Below, in pieces: positions 1 through 12,343 of a DNA stretch of 64,000 bases. The notes under the pieces were generated by a model. That model was given only the letters and a program-made list of their open reading frames with translations, was not told the DNA's origin and did no database searches. The translations under genes were made by a program, and so were the position numbers. The DNA is from Saururus chinensis. Its lineage: Eukaryota > Streptophyta > Magnoliopsida > Piperales > Saururaceae. The stretch lies in assembly GCA_035235625.1 (NCBI GenBank), contig CP141146.1, positions 186,001-250,000 on the forward strand. The letters run 5' to 3'. Each line of letters begins with the position of its first letter. Positions within the stretch are counted from its first letter, which is position 1.

Positions 1-62
1 GGTCACCCATTTTTTATGAGGCCTTTTCAATTTCCCTTGGTCCCCACCCTCAACAAATGTTA

Positions 63-235
63 GGACCCATACTTGCTCTAATGGTGGTGCCAAAAAATGG
101 CTCTCCAAAATCAATCACATGCAGGAGATACACACACACAATACATATATATATATACCCCGGTCCCATACTTGCTCTAATGGTGGTCCCAAAAAATGCT
201 CTCCAAAATCAATTGCTTGCAGGAGACGCACACAC
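63..235. repeat. Direct duplication of about 74 bp
   Basis: The block beginning 'acccatacttgctctaatgg' at about 64 recurs at about 165 with few changes. Both copies end in 'gcaggaga' followed by CA-rich microsatellite. A related phrase ('acttgcctttgatggtggt'-like) occurs near 4330 in intron 5 of the host gene, so this is probably an end of a dispersed element. The element class is not recognised. Confidence 0.6.
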
Positions 236-264
236 ATATAGTGCACACGCATATACACACACCC

Positions 265-660
265 ATAGTGCACACGCATTACGCATGTAAATGCAGATTA
301 GATCGGACAGACATATATATAGTGCACATGCAATATGCATGTAAATGCAGATTAGATGAGAAAAAAATAAATATGTATCAAACAATGGTCTGCGTTGCAT
401 GCTTTAGTTAAATACATGCTTTCAGATTCATAGTGGTCATAAATTACACACACATATAATTATATATAGTGCACACACATTACACAAGTAAATGCAGATT
501 AGATCACACACATATATAGTGCACATGCATTATGCATGTAAATGCAGATCAGATGAAAAAAAATTAAATATGTATCGAACAATGGTCTGCATTGCATGCT
601 TTAGTTAAAATACATTCTTTCAGGTTCATAATGATCATAAATTACATGCACATATAATTA
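265..660. repeat. Tandem duplication, unit about 200 bp
   Basis: Two adjacent copies, from about 265 and about 466, share AT/CA microsatellite, 'gtaaatgcagattagat', an A-rich stretch and 'aacaatggtctgc', in the same order. The offset is 197-201 bp depending on indels. No coding potential is seen; short open frames here are repeat-derived. Confidence 0.75.
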
Positions 661-1456
661 TAAGCACTACACTAACCCATTTACACTTATGGTAGACAAC
701 TGCGAGGGTAAATCTCATAGGCTTAATATTAGGTCATAGAGTGGCAAAGAGAACAGTATTGAAGGATTTTGCACCATGGAGCACGCTATTCATATTGAGG
801 TCTCATTTGATAGGGCTCATTGAGAGTTTTTCAATAGCGAAAAAAATGAGTGAATTCGAACATGTGTAATATAGGTAAAAATACAAAAAATTATTATCAA
901 GAAAAGAGATGTATGCGTGGGACCTACCCATGAAAAAAGTTTAAGAAAATATACTCATGTGGATCTCACTTGATAGAGCTTGTTGAGAATTTTTCAATGA
1001 TACAAAGAACACACGAATCCAAGTTCGGGAGTGTATGACCCTACAAAGTTTAAATCAACATAACTTAAAAAGTAGGGCTGATGTCATTTCAGCAACCAAT
1101 ATTAGGCTAACATGTAGCAACCATCTAAAAGAATCCTAAGTAAATAGTTTTACAAAGATACCTTTATATCACATACAAATGCAAACTTGTATTAGATAGA
1201 GTTTAAAAGATAAGTAAAACAGGAAATAAGGGTGAAAAACATGGGTGAAATAGGTAGAAATTGAAAATTCTGTTGTCACTCAACTTGCTTTATATGGTAG
1301 TATTATATATCTTTGTGTTCATTTCTTTTCTAGTATTATATTTTTTGTGTCCGCACAAGTGAAGTAGAGTTAAAATTTTCACTCTGAATTTCTCTCTCTT
1401 TTGCCTTGCTTGATGAATGCAACCGTAACTCTGTTTGGCATCCCAGACACCCGCAG
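661..1456. other. Non-coding spacer upstream of the visible exons
   Basis: AT-rich with no convincing gene. A motif 'ttgagagtttttcaat' near 821 recurs degenerately near 983 ('ttgagaatttttcaat'), each preceded by a 'ctcattgatag'-like phrase, so this is a decayed direct repeat. The missing first exon or exons of the methyltransferase gene were looked for here and not found. Confidence 0.5.
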
Positions 1457-4400
1457 AAGTGCCCAACTGGGAGCACGTATTTGTGAATCCATCGCTGCCA
1501 CTAATGGTGGACATAGGAAGTGGTGAGAACTTCTGTAACAAAATTCTCTTGTTACTATTTCCACTTTGTTTCAGCTTGTAATGATGGCTATAGAAACATA
1601 TAATTGTAATTTACAGTGTTTTATGTGTACTTCACTACTTATGTTGATCATTGGCTGTTACTTAGGAAGTGGTAGGTTACTCATCTGGCTTGCCAAGCAT
1701 TCTCCTGACTCGAGAAACTATTTGGGTTTGGAAATACGACATAAGGTTTGACACAAATTGTTGCCTTTCTTATTGCGTGTCTTTTCTTTTTCTCTTAGGA
1801 ACCAGATGCACGAGTGTGGAATAAATATTCATGTATTTGTATTATCTCGTGTTCTCTATTTAAAATAATCACATACATGAACCTACCACTGCAGTTAGTC
1901 AAGCGTGCGGAGTCCTGGGTGAAGGGACTAAATCTTACGAACATGTAAGGCATACATGTAATCCTTCAATAATGTGTCCACCATGGAGATGTTTAATTAT
2001 TATTATTTTTTCTATTGTAGATATTTCATTTTTGCGAATGCTGCAGTGTCATTTGATAGACTCGTGTCTACGTATCCTGGCCCTCTAGTGCTTGTTTCAA
2101 TAATGGTGAGGATGTCAATTTCCGTTTCATCCCTTGGGTTTGTCAGACAATGTTGCAATTTACGTGTACCCTTATATGTAAACAATGTGACATAACTATC
2201 TTCAACCAACTCGAGTCATACTTATTATCTTTGATTATCCTATGATAATGAACACATATTAATAGTGGAAGGAAATTAGTTTTTGCATGTGAATGAGTGT
2301 GATGATGAGATTAGACTGCTCAGCTCCATCACCTTATAAGATTTTTTATCATAAGTCTTACATGTAGTTAAGGTAATGAAACTGCTTTTATAGATTGTGC
2401 AAAATTTTCTTTTTCAACATGGTATTATATTATCGACTCATGGATGGTCCTGGGCAAGCATACTTGTTAGGATCAGCAGTAATATCATTGTATTCTTTCA
2501 GTGTCCAGACCCTCACTTTAAGAAAAGGCATCACAAAAGAAGAGTTGTGCAGAAGCCTTTGATAGATGCCATTATTCAGCATTTGACTACTGGGGGCCGG
2601 GTAGGCACCATGTTCCACAATTAATTCTAATGATTGTTGTTTATTTTTAATGAAAATCTTCTACGTGTTTTTACATTTTATTCCAATTCTTATTGCTTTG
2701 TACCAATGCAAATCATCTACCCTTGTTTGACAATTTATTCCATCTATTGCTACATTTTTTTAAAGGCTCAGTTGATCCATGTGTCAGGTTCTATGTGAAA
2801 TTGTCTGAGTCAATCAACTAGATTGGTTCAAAAGGACTTGAGTTGAACCAGCCAGAAATCAATTAACAATGAGTTGGTCTGAAGTCTGCTTACTTCTCCA
2901 ATTGACTCTGTTACTTCGGTTTATTGAGTCACCAATATGGAGGGTTTAAAGTTTACATAAGTGGATTCATATGTGTGGCTGTCACTTCCATGCAGCTGGA
3001 CCTGCACAAAATAGGTAGTTCTACTTTAGAATGGCCAAGTGGATTTGGGTTGGTTTATAGGGTAAGAACTCATGACTTCAGATTAGAATTGGCTTTGTTG
3101 GAAAGGTGAAGGTTCTGGGTGGGACAATGGAGCCAAATTTTTTAAGGCTACAGAGATCTAAAATACCAACTGATAGGGGCTCGATATAGGTAAGGGGTAG
3201 TATCAGTATCATAGGACAACTAAAAGAGTAATTTTGTGTTTGTTTAAGTGGAATTTTACTGGTTGAGGGAAATATAGCTGAGGTTGGGTTTAATGGCGGA
3301 CTTTGGGTCCCGAGTTTGGATTTAGGGTTTTTTGGATTTAGAATATATATATGGGTTAGCTTGTGTAACCATGTCTAGTATACAGAGAGATCATTACAAT
3401 AATATAGGAAATGAAAGACAATTTACCAATTAGTTACAAGTATCTCAGAAATAAGGGAATGGGGACGCCACAATGAGAAAAGTTTGGGGGTAAAGAATAT
3501 GGCATTAGCAACTTTAGTGAACCCCTTCACTTTTTGGTTGGAATAATGGTAGGCATGCCCTTCATCTCAATCCTAAACCTACTGACAATGACACAATCTG
3601 TCCTTGATTCCACATCTATTGAATCCATCCTGACCCACTTTTTTCATTTTCTATTTTCATCCTTTTTTCACTTCTAAACAGGGGCTAATAATTGAAGAGG
3701 TAACTTTGAGAATCCAAACGTTGAATGTAATTGTATGTCGGAGGAGTTAAAGACCAACACTCCCTCCTAGAAGCTGAAAGTAATTATTATGCTAAACCTG
3801 CTTAACTTGTAGCTATCTTAGCCTAATTTTTGTTGTTCTATCTTATCCTAATTTCTCTTATTCAGCAAGACAGGCAGTATTGTGCAACTAGTAGATGTGG
3901 ATCTTGTAAATATTTATAGAGGACAGGGCCAAGGGAAACTAAAATAGTACCTTAAACAATAGGGTTTTGGATCCGCTCTAGAGCACAACGGATTTGAAAG
4001 GAAAAAAGGGGTTAACAAAATTTGGGTCCATTTTGATGTATGGGCCCCTTCATCACACCATTCAATCTCACCTTCAAATTAATGGTTGAGATTATATTTT
4101 ATAATTTGGATTCATGGAGGTCACAAAAAGGAGTGGGACCAAGTGGGATTTAAAGATCCACTCATTTTAATAGGTATAGACTCATTCATTTAACCTTATC
4201 AATTTTAAGCCATTAATTTCGGTTTAGAAATTTGACCGGCCTTGATGAGTGGGTCCTACTTATCGAAATTGACCAAAAATTTACATGGAGCCTACCCTCA
4301 TGATTTACTACCCATTCCCCTTTGTACCGTACTTGCCTTTTGATGGTGGTTCTAAAATAAGGACCCTACAAAAATTAACCTCTAAAGAATGGGCAAGTTC

Positions 4401-4983
4401 AATGAATTTGTGGTTTACTCCGGATGTCTTAGCATATGTAATTTTGATTTAATCTTGGTTGCTCTCAGGTAATTATTTGTAAAGGTGGCCTTGAATTCCT
4501 ATTAGGGGCCGAAATAAAAATATAAGTCCTAATTATCAGTATGTGCTATAGTTCAAGTTCTCCACTGTATTTTTTAGTTAATTATGAGACTCAAACAAAA
4601 GCAGGAGGAATGCGTTAGGTAACCTGCTTGTGTATTTAATGACAGTCTGGCGTTATGACTCATGAAATTTATTTTGTTTACCCTCCTCTCTATAAAAAAA
4701 AACATTAATAATTATCCAATAAGGGTTTTAGGTTTATGTGATAATATTTCTTGAGCAGGTCTTTGTGCAGTCGGACATTTGTGATGTGGCACTTGGGATG
4801 AGGAGCCAATTTGATGCATTTGCAGATGTGTTCCAACACATTGATGTTATTGACTCTGAAATGCAATGCGATCTTCAGGGTTGGCTCTTACAAAACCCAT
4901 TTGGAAAACGAACTGAAAGAGAGATTCATGCTGAGCTTGAAGGAGCAAAAATATACAGAAGAATGTATTGTAAACGACTGTAG
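1457..4983 (+). CDS. tRNA (guanine-N7)-methyltransferase, TrmB family; 5' exon(s) outside window
   Basis: TrmB-type enzymes move a methyl group from S-adenosylmethionine to N7 of guanine (usually G46) in the tRNA variable loop. Six exons join in frame: 1457-1522, 1666-1745, 1895-1944, 2021-2105, 2502-2600 and 4759-4983 (stop TAG 4981-4983). All introns are GT..AG. They give about 200 residues after a phase-1 start. Visible signatures: the SAM-binding loop VDIGSGSGR split across exons 1 and 2, LGLEIR, FANAAVSF, the family block CPDPHFKKRHHKRR, and C-terminal TEREIHAELEGAKIYRR. These match the bacterial-like (organellar) plant form rather than the nuclear TRM8 type, so action in chloroplast or mitochondrion is inferred. 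The transit peptide is not in view. No stop or frameshift is seen, so the gene is probably functional. Intron 5 is 2158 bp. Confidence 0.88.
2601..4758 (+). other. Large intron 5 with decayed repeat material
   Basis: This 2.16-kb intron separates the CPDPHF exon from the last exon, while the other introns are about 76-400 bp. The part at about 3960-4400 has a repeat-like mix of 'gtgggacc'/'gggtcc' phrases and ends in a segment resembling the duplicated block at 63-235. The stretch 2765-2940 carries several 'agtcaatcaac'/'gttgatcc' type inverted phrases. No ORF or family is recognised; insertion of small elements explains the size. Confidence 0.45.
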
Positions 4984-5019
4984 TGAATCATGCTTCTTGC
5001 CACATAAAGTGATACATTT

Positions 5020-5153
5020 AACAAATCAGCCAACAAACCCTCTCAACTGAGTTTTGGCTGGATAAAACATATAGGTTTCACACAAAGTTCACTTGGGCCT
5101 ACTTGTTTTGTCTAGCCAAAACCAAGTTGGGAGCTTTGTTTGGCAGATTTGTT
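5020..5153. repeat. MITE-like inverted-repeat element downstream of the methyltransferase stop
   Basis: The arm starting 'aacaaatcagccaacaaa' (5020 on) is matched on the opposite strand by the arm ending 'tttggcagatttgtt' (to 5153). The arms are about 43 nt and imperfect, with a loop of about 48 nt. It begins only 37 bases after the stop codon, so it is probably inside the 3' UTR. Transcribed, it would fold into a long hairpin. The superfamily is unclear because no firm target duplication is visible. Confidence 0.7.
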
Positions 5154-6469
5154 GGGTGATTATCATTTTCCTTATTAGTACTTTCAAGTTCTTGTTTTGT
5201 AAGAAAGAACCATAGGCAAGGCTGCTCACTAGTTTCTAGATGGATGGTCTCAGTGTCCTTCATTTGCTATTTAATATGGAAGTCCAATAGATTTTTTTGG
5301 TCTAATTATAGTAAACTTTGACTACTGTGAAAAGTATAAACCTATATATATTTACAATTTGAACAAGTATAAGAACACTTAAATTTGAAGTGAATCAAAT
5401 TAAACAAATTGAAGGAAAAATAAAAGAAGAAATTTGATGAAATTTAAAAAATTGAAATATGTATTGTCACTTTAAAATTGAAATATATATCTAAAATTAA
5501 TTGGGATTAATCAAAAATAAATTTGAATTTTGGCACTAGTAGTATTATAGCAATTATTGTAACATCAATTGATCCATCGATGAACACTAGTAATTGATCG
5601 ATTATTGTAGCAATTTTTATAAAATTTTACAAAATAAAGCCCAAAGTTTGTGATTGATATGTGAACAATAGTGATTGATCATTAAAGCTTGTAATTTTTT
5701 TAAAGATAGGCTATTCTTAGTTGAATTTGATTCCTAAAGGTTTAACAGCTAAACTGACTTAGCTATAAAAGGAGTGATTTAGACTTGAGAAAAGAGAAGG
5801 GAAGTTATTATTAGTATAATAGAAATTGGTGAGTCTACTATATTAAGTTTTGAGAGTATAGAGTTTTCTATTGGTTATATGCTTTAAATATTATTTAAAT
5901 TAGCCAAAAGAGGAGTTTTATATAACACAATGCACACAAAGCTTGAAGAGTTGCATCAAAATTTTTTATCAAGTAATAATTAAAGAAACTCAGAGGGAGA
6001 TCAATAATAAAAAAATAAGTATTTGCTTGAGTTGCTAGACGGAGATAAAGACGAAACATGAAGAGGAAAAACCTTAAGGTTTTGATGGATGGAGAAATTT
6101 GAAGGCCAATAATGAAGGAGACTTTACAAAGAAAAGACGTTTTTATTTGTGTCGAGTTAAGAGGTTGGTTGGTTGGTTTGGTCTTATAAGTTTTTGCTTT
6201 ATAGTGTATTGATTTGTGCAAGAGTGGTTATCGTGGTTGTTTACCCTAATTTGGGTTTTTCACATTAAATCCATGTGTGATCTTCATTATTTTATAGTTT
6301 GATTGTTTAATAGCTTGATCATGAATGTGTATAGTCATTTAAGTTTTTATTGTTTTTGTTAAAAAAAAATTGTGTATAGAGGCTAGAACTCTTAATTCTT
6401 ATTAGTCGAAGTACTAATTTTAAGAGTAATCTAAAAGTCTATTAGGTCGATTAGACAAATATTAAATTC
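5154..6469. other. AT-rich spacer, no gene seen
   Basis: Low-complexity AT-rich DNA with scattered 'attgatcgat'-type short repeats around 5540-5690. The longest open frame (minus strand, about 5895-6221) has no recognisable domain and a composition like the background. It is not called as a gene. Confidence 0.5.
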
Positions 6470-7290
6470 TCAGGAGGCACACAAAAAAGAGGCTATGGGA
6501 AACCGATGACTTTCTAGTAAGTTGCCTGTCACCCTTCATCTTCAACTTGGCCACTCATAGGTTGCGATACCCCTTATGGCCAACTGAGTGGTTGGCTGCC
6601 CGAGCATTGTTAAAACTCAAGAACGGGGCTCTCCCCCGGGCACCCATGGCCAACGTGATTACAACAATTAAATAACAAATAATCATCTAACAAAATAGAG
6701 ATTAACACCCTACTGATGATTCAAAATAATCACTATAGGCTATGCATCCTATTTCTTTGTCTTCTTGTCTTTGCGCATGCTCCTCCCTGCCTCCATCGCC
6801 GACCAAACTCACTAGAAAACTCTTTTCTTCGGCGGCTCATCTCTTCTTCCCTAAAAACCAAAAGACTGCCAAGCTAAAGTCTCCCTCCATAAAGCCCTAA
6901 TTAGGTTTTTATAATTATGGGGATTAGGGTTCCTAGTCTCCCAAGACTTTGGCCAAAATTTCCCTCGGCATCTTAATTGGGCCTCTACAAAATAATGTAT
7001 GTCACCTTAATTTAATGAGGTCCATAGAGTGACATAAACGACCCAAATACATGTCTAATTCAAGTAAATAGGCTATTCACAATATGTTACACTTTGAATG
7101 GTCATATCGCCCTTATCTAAACTGCGATTCATAAGATCTTTGTGGCATTTTTAAGTTCATTCTATCTACTTTTTATCCACATAGGTCTCAACCATAAGTT
7201 CAATCTATTAAGGAAGTTATTCAACTAAGAAGGTTGAAGGGTGAACACACTATTTTTCATGTGGCTAACTATGAAAATTTAGAAAACTCT
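6470..7290 (-). mobile_element. Decayed LTR fragment related to family B (terminal part)
   Basis: From about 6880 the order of phrases matches the last 400 bp of the B LTRs (compare 35690-36058 and 42300-42697): 'ggggattagggttcct', an 'aattgggcc' motif, a 'tcatatcgccctt'-like block, 'cataggtctcaacc' and 'actaagaaggttgaagg'. The match ends near 7290 without a clear terminal TTACA. It is an old truncated copy, and the boundaries are approximate. Confidence 0.55.
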
Positions 7291-8210
7291 TGGAAGTTAA
7301 AATATAGGTATACTAAGTGGGCTTACAACAAGCCAAAAATAAATATTTTTTGACAAAAACATACCTAGAAGGACATTGGAATATTAAGGCAAATCCGTAC
7401 TATTTTTAGTCATAGCATACTCGCAAGCAAGAAACTCAACTCTAAGGTATACTAGACATGATAGCCTTATCTAGGAGTTCACGACTACTATATACTAGAT
7501 TAATATAAACACAATTTCAGGCTCTGCTTAAAGCCTATCCTGTCCCATCAACGCCATGAAGTAAGGGCTCACTAAGGATCATGAACCTTAGTGGTCAAAA
7601 TCGCAACTTTTATTATTATCGAAAAATCTTATGTATTGCATTGTACTAGATGAGTGATATTTTAGTGTTCTAATTTGTCTAAACCTAAGGTAGTGACTCT
7701 ACATACAACTCCCACATGCCCTTTCATTCTGCTTGGCTAAACGTCTCATTTGATGAGCCAATTGGACATTAAGATCCTTTATGTCATGCCCTAGCATTTT
7801 CAAAACTCAATTTTCAAATTAAAATCAACAAAAATAAGATCCATTACATATATAACTATAAGTAATTATCACTCACGTACCTATGTACAAATTACACATC
7901 ATACTAAAAAATCCTACAATTCTTCTAGAGCTTGACGTCCTTCATGTGTTCACCAATCCAAACCGGCTTCTCTTTTGGCGAATTTGCTTGATGTCGAGTA
8001 TACAAATATACTTAGTAGGATGGTTAAATAATTACTATGTAATAATAATATACATGATTATATTATATCATCACAAAATCAACAACTATTATATATAATA
8101 GCAATCATCATCACCTCCCATAAGTGGAATAAGCAAAATATTCGCAAATATTTTCTCATGATTTTAAACATTAGAATGTAACCTCATTTCGGAGTCTCTT
8201 GCTCCATAAG
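7291..8210. other. AT-rich spacer with a possible LTR edge at 7782
   Basis: No coding sequence. At 7782 the text 'tgtcatgccctagcatttt' resembles the TGTCACG edge shared by the LTRs here, so 7782-8210 may be a further LTR cut by the B copy at 8211. I see no matching right end and cannot confirm it. Confidence 0.3.
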
Positions 8211-9724
8211 TGTCACGACCCAAATTTTTTTAAAAATTTTAAAAAAACATGAACAGTATGACATGAATTTTTTTCTTTTTAAGTGAAAAATAAACAATTG
8301 AATTGAATATTCATGTCATGATAATTAGGGTTCACAAATACGAATATTAAATTATATAATATTATTATATGTCTCAAAACCCATAAAGAATAGTCTATCC
8401 ATTTAAGTACAAGCTTGTCATCAGTCTAAAAAGAAATAATTAAGTTGACTCTTATGCCAAAGATAATTACTTACCAGAATTGCAGAAATAAGCAACATCT
8501 CATGCTCATTGATCCTAGTCCCACTTGTCCCCACCTGAAGAACCTGCAACAAACAAATCCAAACAAAATAATAACTATAGAACCTCTCCATCTTTAGGAG
8601 AAGATTTTTTTTTAAAATAAAATAATTTATTAATATTTTTTGGATCAGGCCAATATCACCCAATGTTAGTTACTTACGTACTCATCAGACATCTTTAATG
8701 TTTCCAAAAAGATTAGATCCAGACGTAATTTTACCTAAAAACTACAATATCTCAAGAAGCACAGTATCTGTCACGATTCGGATTTTTAAAAGCCTTTCTA
8801 AAATTGCATGAACGGTAGTCACAAATTTTTTTTAATACAAAACAAGTCATTCGATTAAATGTCCAGGTCATGATAATTGTGGTTCACAAATACGAATATC
8901 TAATTATACGATATTATTACAGGTCTCAAAATTCACTAAGAATAGTTCATCCATCTAAGTACAAGTTCATCAACCGTCTGAAAATAAATAACAAGATGAC
9001 TCTTACGCAAAAGAAATACTTACTTACCGGAGTTACAAAAATGCAGAAACTTCTTCTTGTGCTTACCTGTTTTGTCTTGTCGTTACCTAGAGAATCTGGA
9101 ATTAACCAAACCAAATAACCACAATAACAACAATGAAATCTCTCTGCCTTCAAGAGAAGAGTTTTTATAAGGACAAAAAAATTTATTAATATTTTTTGGA
9201 TCGGGCCAACATCACCTGATGTTAGTTGCCTACATACTCATCAAACAACATATTTAATGTTTCCAACAAGATCGGATCCAGACATAATTCTGCCTAAAAT
9301 TATACTATAATACATGCAATGCTTAAGTATTTTTAAAACAACCTACATTTTATGGAAGTCATTTCATCGTTCCACTTGTCTAATTAACAAGCAATATCAA
9401 ACAATGTTATTAATTATCTTTCAAACCATTAATAATTAATACTAATAAATCTGTATTCACTTAGAGAGAACTCACCTGTCAAGGAATCTCCAAACATAAG
9501 ACTCCAATATGCAGAACATCAATATACAGTGACACATGTAAACTAATATACAAAGCATTGAATATAACATAGCTCAGAAACATGGGCTGATCTTTAACTA
9601 TTAAAGACCAACACAATTCACAAAATAATTGATACTGTTCAAGAAATAATGTACTAATTGTTACCTGAAAACTACCAAATCGCTCAAAGGAGTAATTGTA
9701 TGCTAACAGAAATCTTAACATCTC

Positions 9725-10110
9725 TAAAGATCCACTTGGATAAGCCATGGGTCTAGAGATGTAGGTACTAACTCTGCTCATGGACACATTGACCTGGAGG
9801 TAGATGAGCCTTCCATAATGCTCAAAAACCTAGTTTGCACATTTGCAGGGATCCCTTGTCTCGAAGAAACGGAGACCACGAAGTTCTGAAAGATTACCGC
9901 CATGGCTATTATTAGAAATCGTAGCATCTTTAGAGATCCACTTAGATCAGCCATGGGCCTAAAGATGTAAGTACTAGCTTTGCTCATTGACACACTGGCC
10001 GGAGGTAGATGAGCCTTCCATTATGCTCAAAAATTTGGTTTGCACATTTGTTGGGATCCATCGTCCCGAAGAAACGGAGACCACGAAGGCCTAAATATCT
10101 GCCATGGCAA
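9725..10110. repeat. Tandem duplication inside B2, unit about 206 bp
   Basis: The segment containing 'gatccactt', 'ggaggtagatgagccttcca', 'tttgcacatttg' and 'gaagaaacggagaccacgaa' occurs twice in succession (from about 9729 and 9935), with moderate divergence. It lies wholly within the B2 LTR. Confidence 0.75.
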
Positions 10111-12334
10111 TTACCGTGAGCTTAAACTTTGACTCCGAGAACATCGCATAACCACCTTTGGTTCATTATCCAATGTAAAATTCTATGTTAGGGCCCCGTT
10201 CACTTCATGAACTGGTCCCAACCCTAAAGAGGGAATTTTAGTTATTATTTTGATTAGGTGTTCTTCCCCCAATCCGAAGACAACCAAAATCTCTTGATTA
10301 GTCTTTATTAACCTTGATTTACTGACTTAACACAACAATAATAAATAAAAATATCAGAATAATCAACATATATAATATGCAGTCATACAAGTGCATAAAT
10401 AATAAACAAAGGCCCGTTGCATTCCTTCGTAGATCCAGGGCTCAGTGAATGCAATCCGAGAGTGTAAACAACTCTAATACATCACGCGAATTACGTATAT
10501 AATACTCTAGTTGATCGATGTACTCGGTTGCAGGCACATGTAATTCGTTGCCTTAAACCCTGAGAATTAGGGTTCTTCTTATTTCTTATGACACTGTGGC
10601 CTGTCAAGGTCTCCGTGTCACTTAATGGTTACACCCCTTCCTTTTGAACCCATTTAACATCACTAGAGTATACCCTAACGCTTGGTAGTTAGGCTATTAG
10701 TTTTGGCATAAACGGAACATACTGCCTTTAAGGGCATTAGGGTAATTCTACCACCTAGGGTATGGTACTCTCCCTTAGGTCATTTGGTCATCTTATTGCC
10801 TTTTTATTTATTTTAAGTCATTATCCTCTCAGAAACCTCCACTCTCAAACTGTCCTGCGCTTCCATTTACACGAAACATGGGCAAGTCCACTCAAAGGAG
10901 TATTTCTGTCATTTGGTTTAAGGCATTATTGACATCTAATGGGTCCAAAATTAATACAAGGGTTACATCTTGATGTTATAAAGCCTACATAATTTTTTTG
11001 CCATTTAACGGGGTCGTAAACCACTTGAACCGACCCCAGTTCAATTAACCGTCTTACCTTAACCCTATGGGTAAAACAATCACATATCTACTTACTGAGA
11101 TTTTTACCTAGCCTATGGCCTAGTCTAAATTTAGGATACACATTAAACTATCATTGAGATTTTTCTTAACTTCTAAATCCACACATAGGCCCCTAAACCG
11201 GAGCCCCAAAGTCTGATTATTAATCATTATACTAAGCGTCAACTCACAAGGGTAAATTGGTCATTTTAGGGCTATTAGGATTTTTCCCTGGTTTGAAACT
11301 TGGTCAAGACACTCCTACCTCTCTCCAAATACTTTAGTAATTTTATATAATTATTCTGACAGGTTTAGCACCCTGAACCGGACCTAGTTCAATGATCCCT
11401 CTTTTTTTTCCCTAGACCGAACTGGATTAAATAATGCAGTCCGAACAACATGACATTCATCTCCAACCTCTTGCTTGTTGAAACAGATTAAACGATGCTC
11501 TATTTTATAACAGTCAAAAATTTTCTTCCAAATAAATTTAGTCATCCCTCACCAAATAAATCATATTAGTTCAAACACGATTTCTGTTTGTTAATTTACC
11601 CAACCAAATTAAGTCTCTGTGTGATTAAATCTCACGTCCCTCAACGTATTTCAGAATTGTACTTGTCAACAGACCACCTAACAAGGTAAGTCGCAGGCAG
11701 GAATATTGGGTTTTCTAATCTAATACAATCAAAATATACATGAGTGAACTACATGAAGGAAAATATCTTAGTGCAAATAAAGTTCAAGCATAGCATATAG
11801 AAAAACACATGACGTTAACACAAAATAAGGTAGGCATATCATACTGGTATTAGACTCAGAACGTGCATGATTTGGAGTTCTAAGTTCTCTCTTCCACTCC
11901 AATCCTTAATTTGAAGTAATGGGGTTTTCTTTAATACAACAAGAAATCAAGCTAGCAGCAAAGAACTAAGCCAAAGAACTAGACGTTCTTTATCTTATTC
12001 ATGAGCAGAAAACTAACCTTCCAAGGATTAGCAGCCTACAATCCACGACTCTCCTCATCTTTCCTCTTCTTCTTTCTCTGGATATTCTTCTCCAGTCTAG
12101 TTTCCTTCCAATGGTCTTGACATGTCCGTCAGAAAATACCTTGATGGTTTCTCCTCAAGTTTTCTTGCAGGGTCGTGGCTTGCTTTGCTTGGATGGCTTC
12201 AAAGAGACGGATATGCTTGGGAATGATGGCACTTACATAAGCCTAGTCAACCCTCATAGGTGGGGAGAGAAGAGAACGGCAGAAGAGCCAAGAGTGACCC
12301 GACCCCCCAAAAGATGGTACCGATCTCCCTCCCT

Positions 12335-12343
12335 TATATAAAA
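12335..12343 (-). promoter_or_regulatory. Probable TATA box of the B2 LTR
   Basis: Read on the minus strand this gives TATATAAGG in a setting of clean pyrimidine/purine tracts, downstream of the GC-richer core of the LTR. B4 has a comparable TTATAAAAAGG on the minus strand at about 42310-42320. The call rests on motif and position only. Confidence 0.4.

Noticed and set aside
5895-6221. 108-residue minus-strand frame in AT-rich spacer
   Set aside because: Composition equals the background, and no motif, splice context or related copy is seen.
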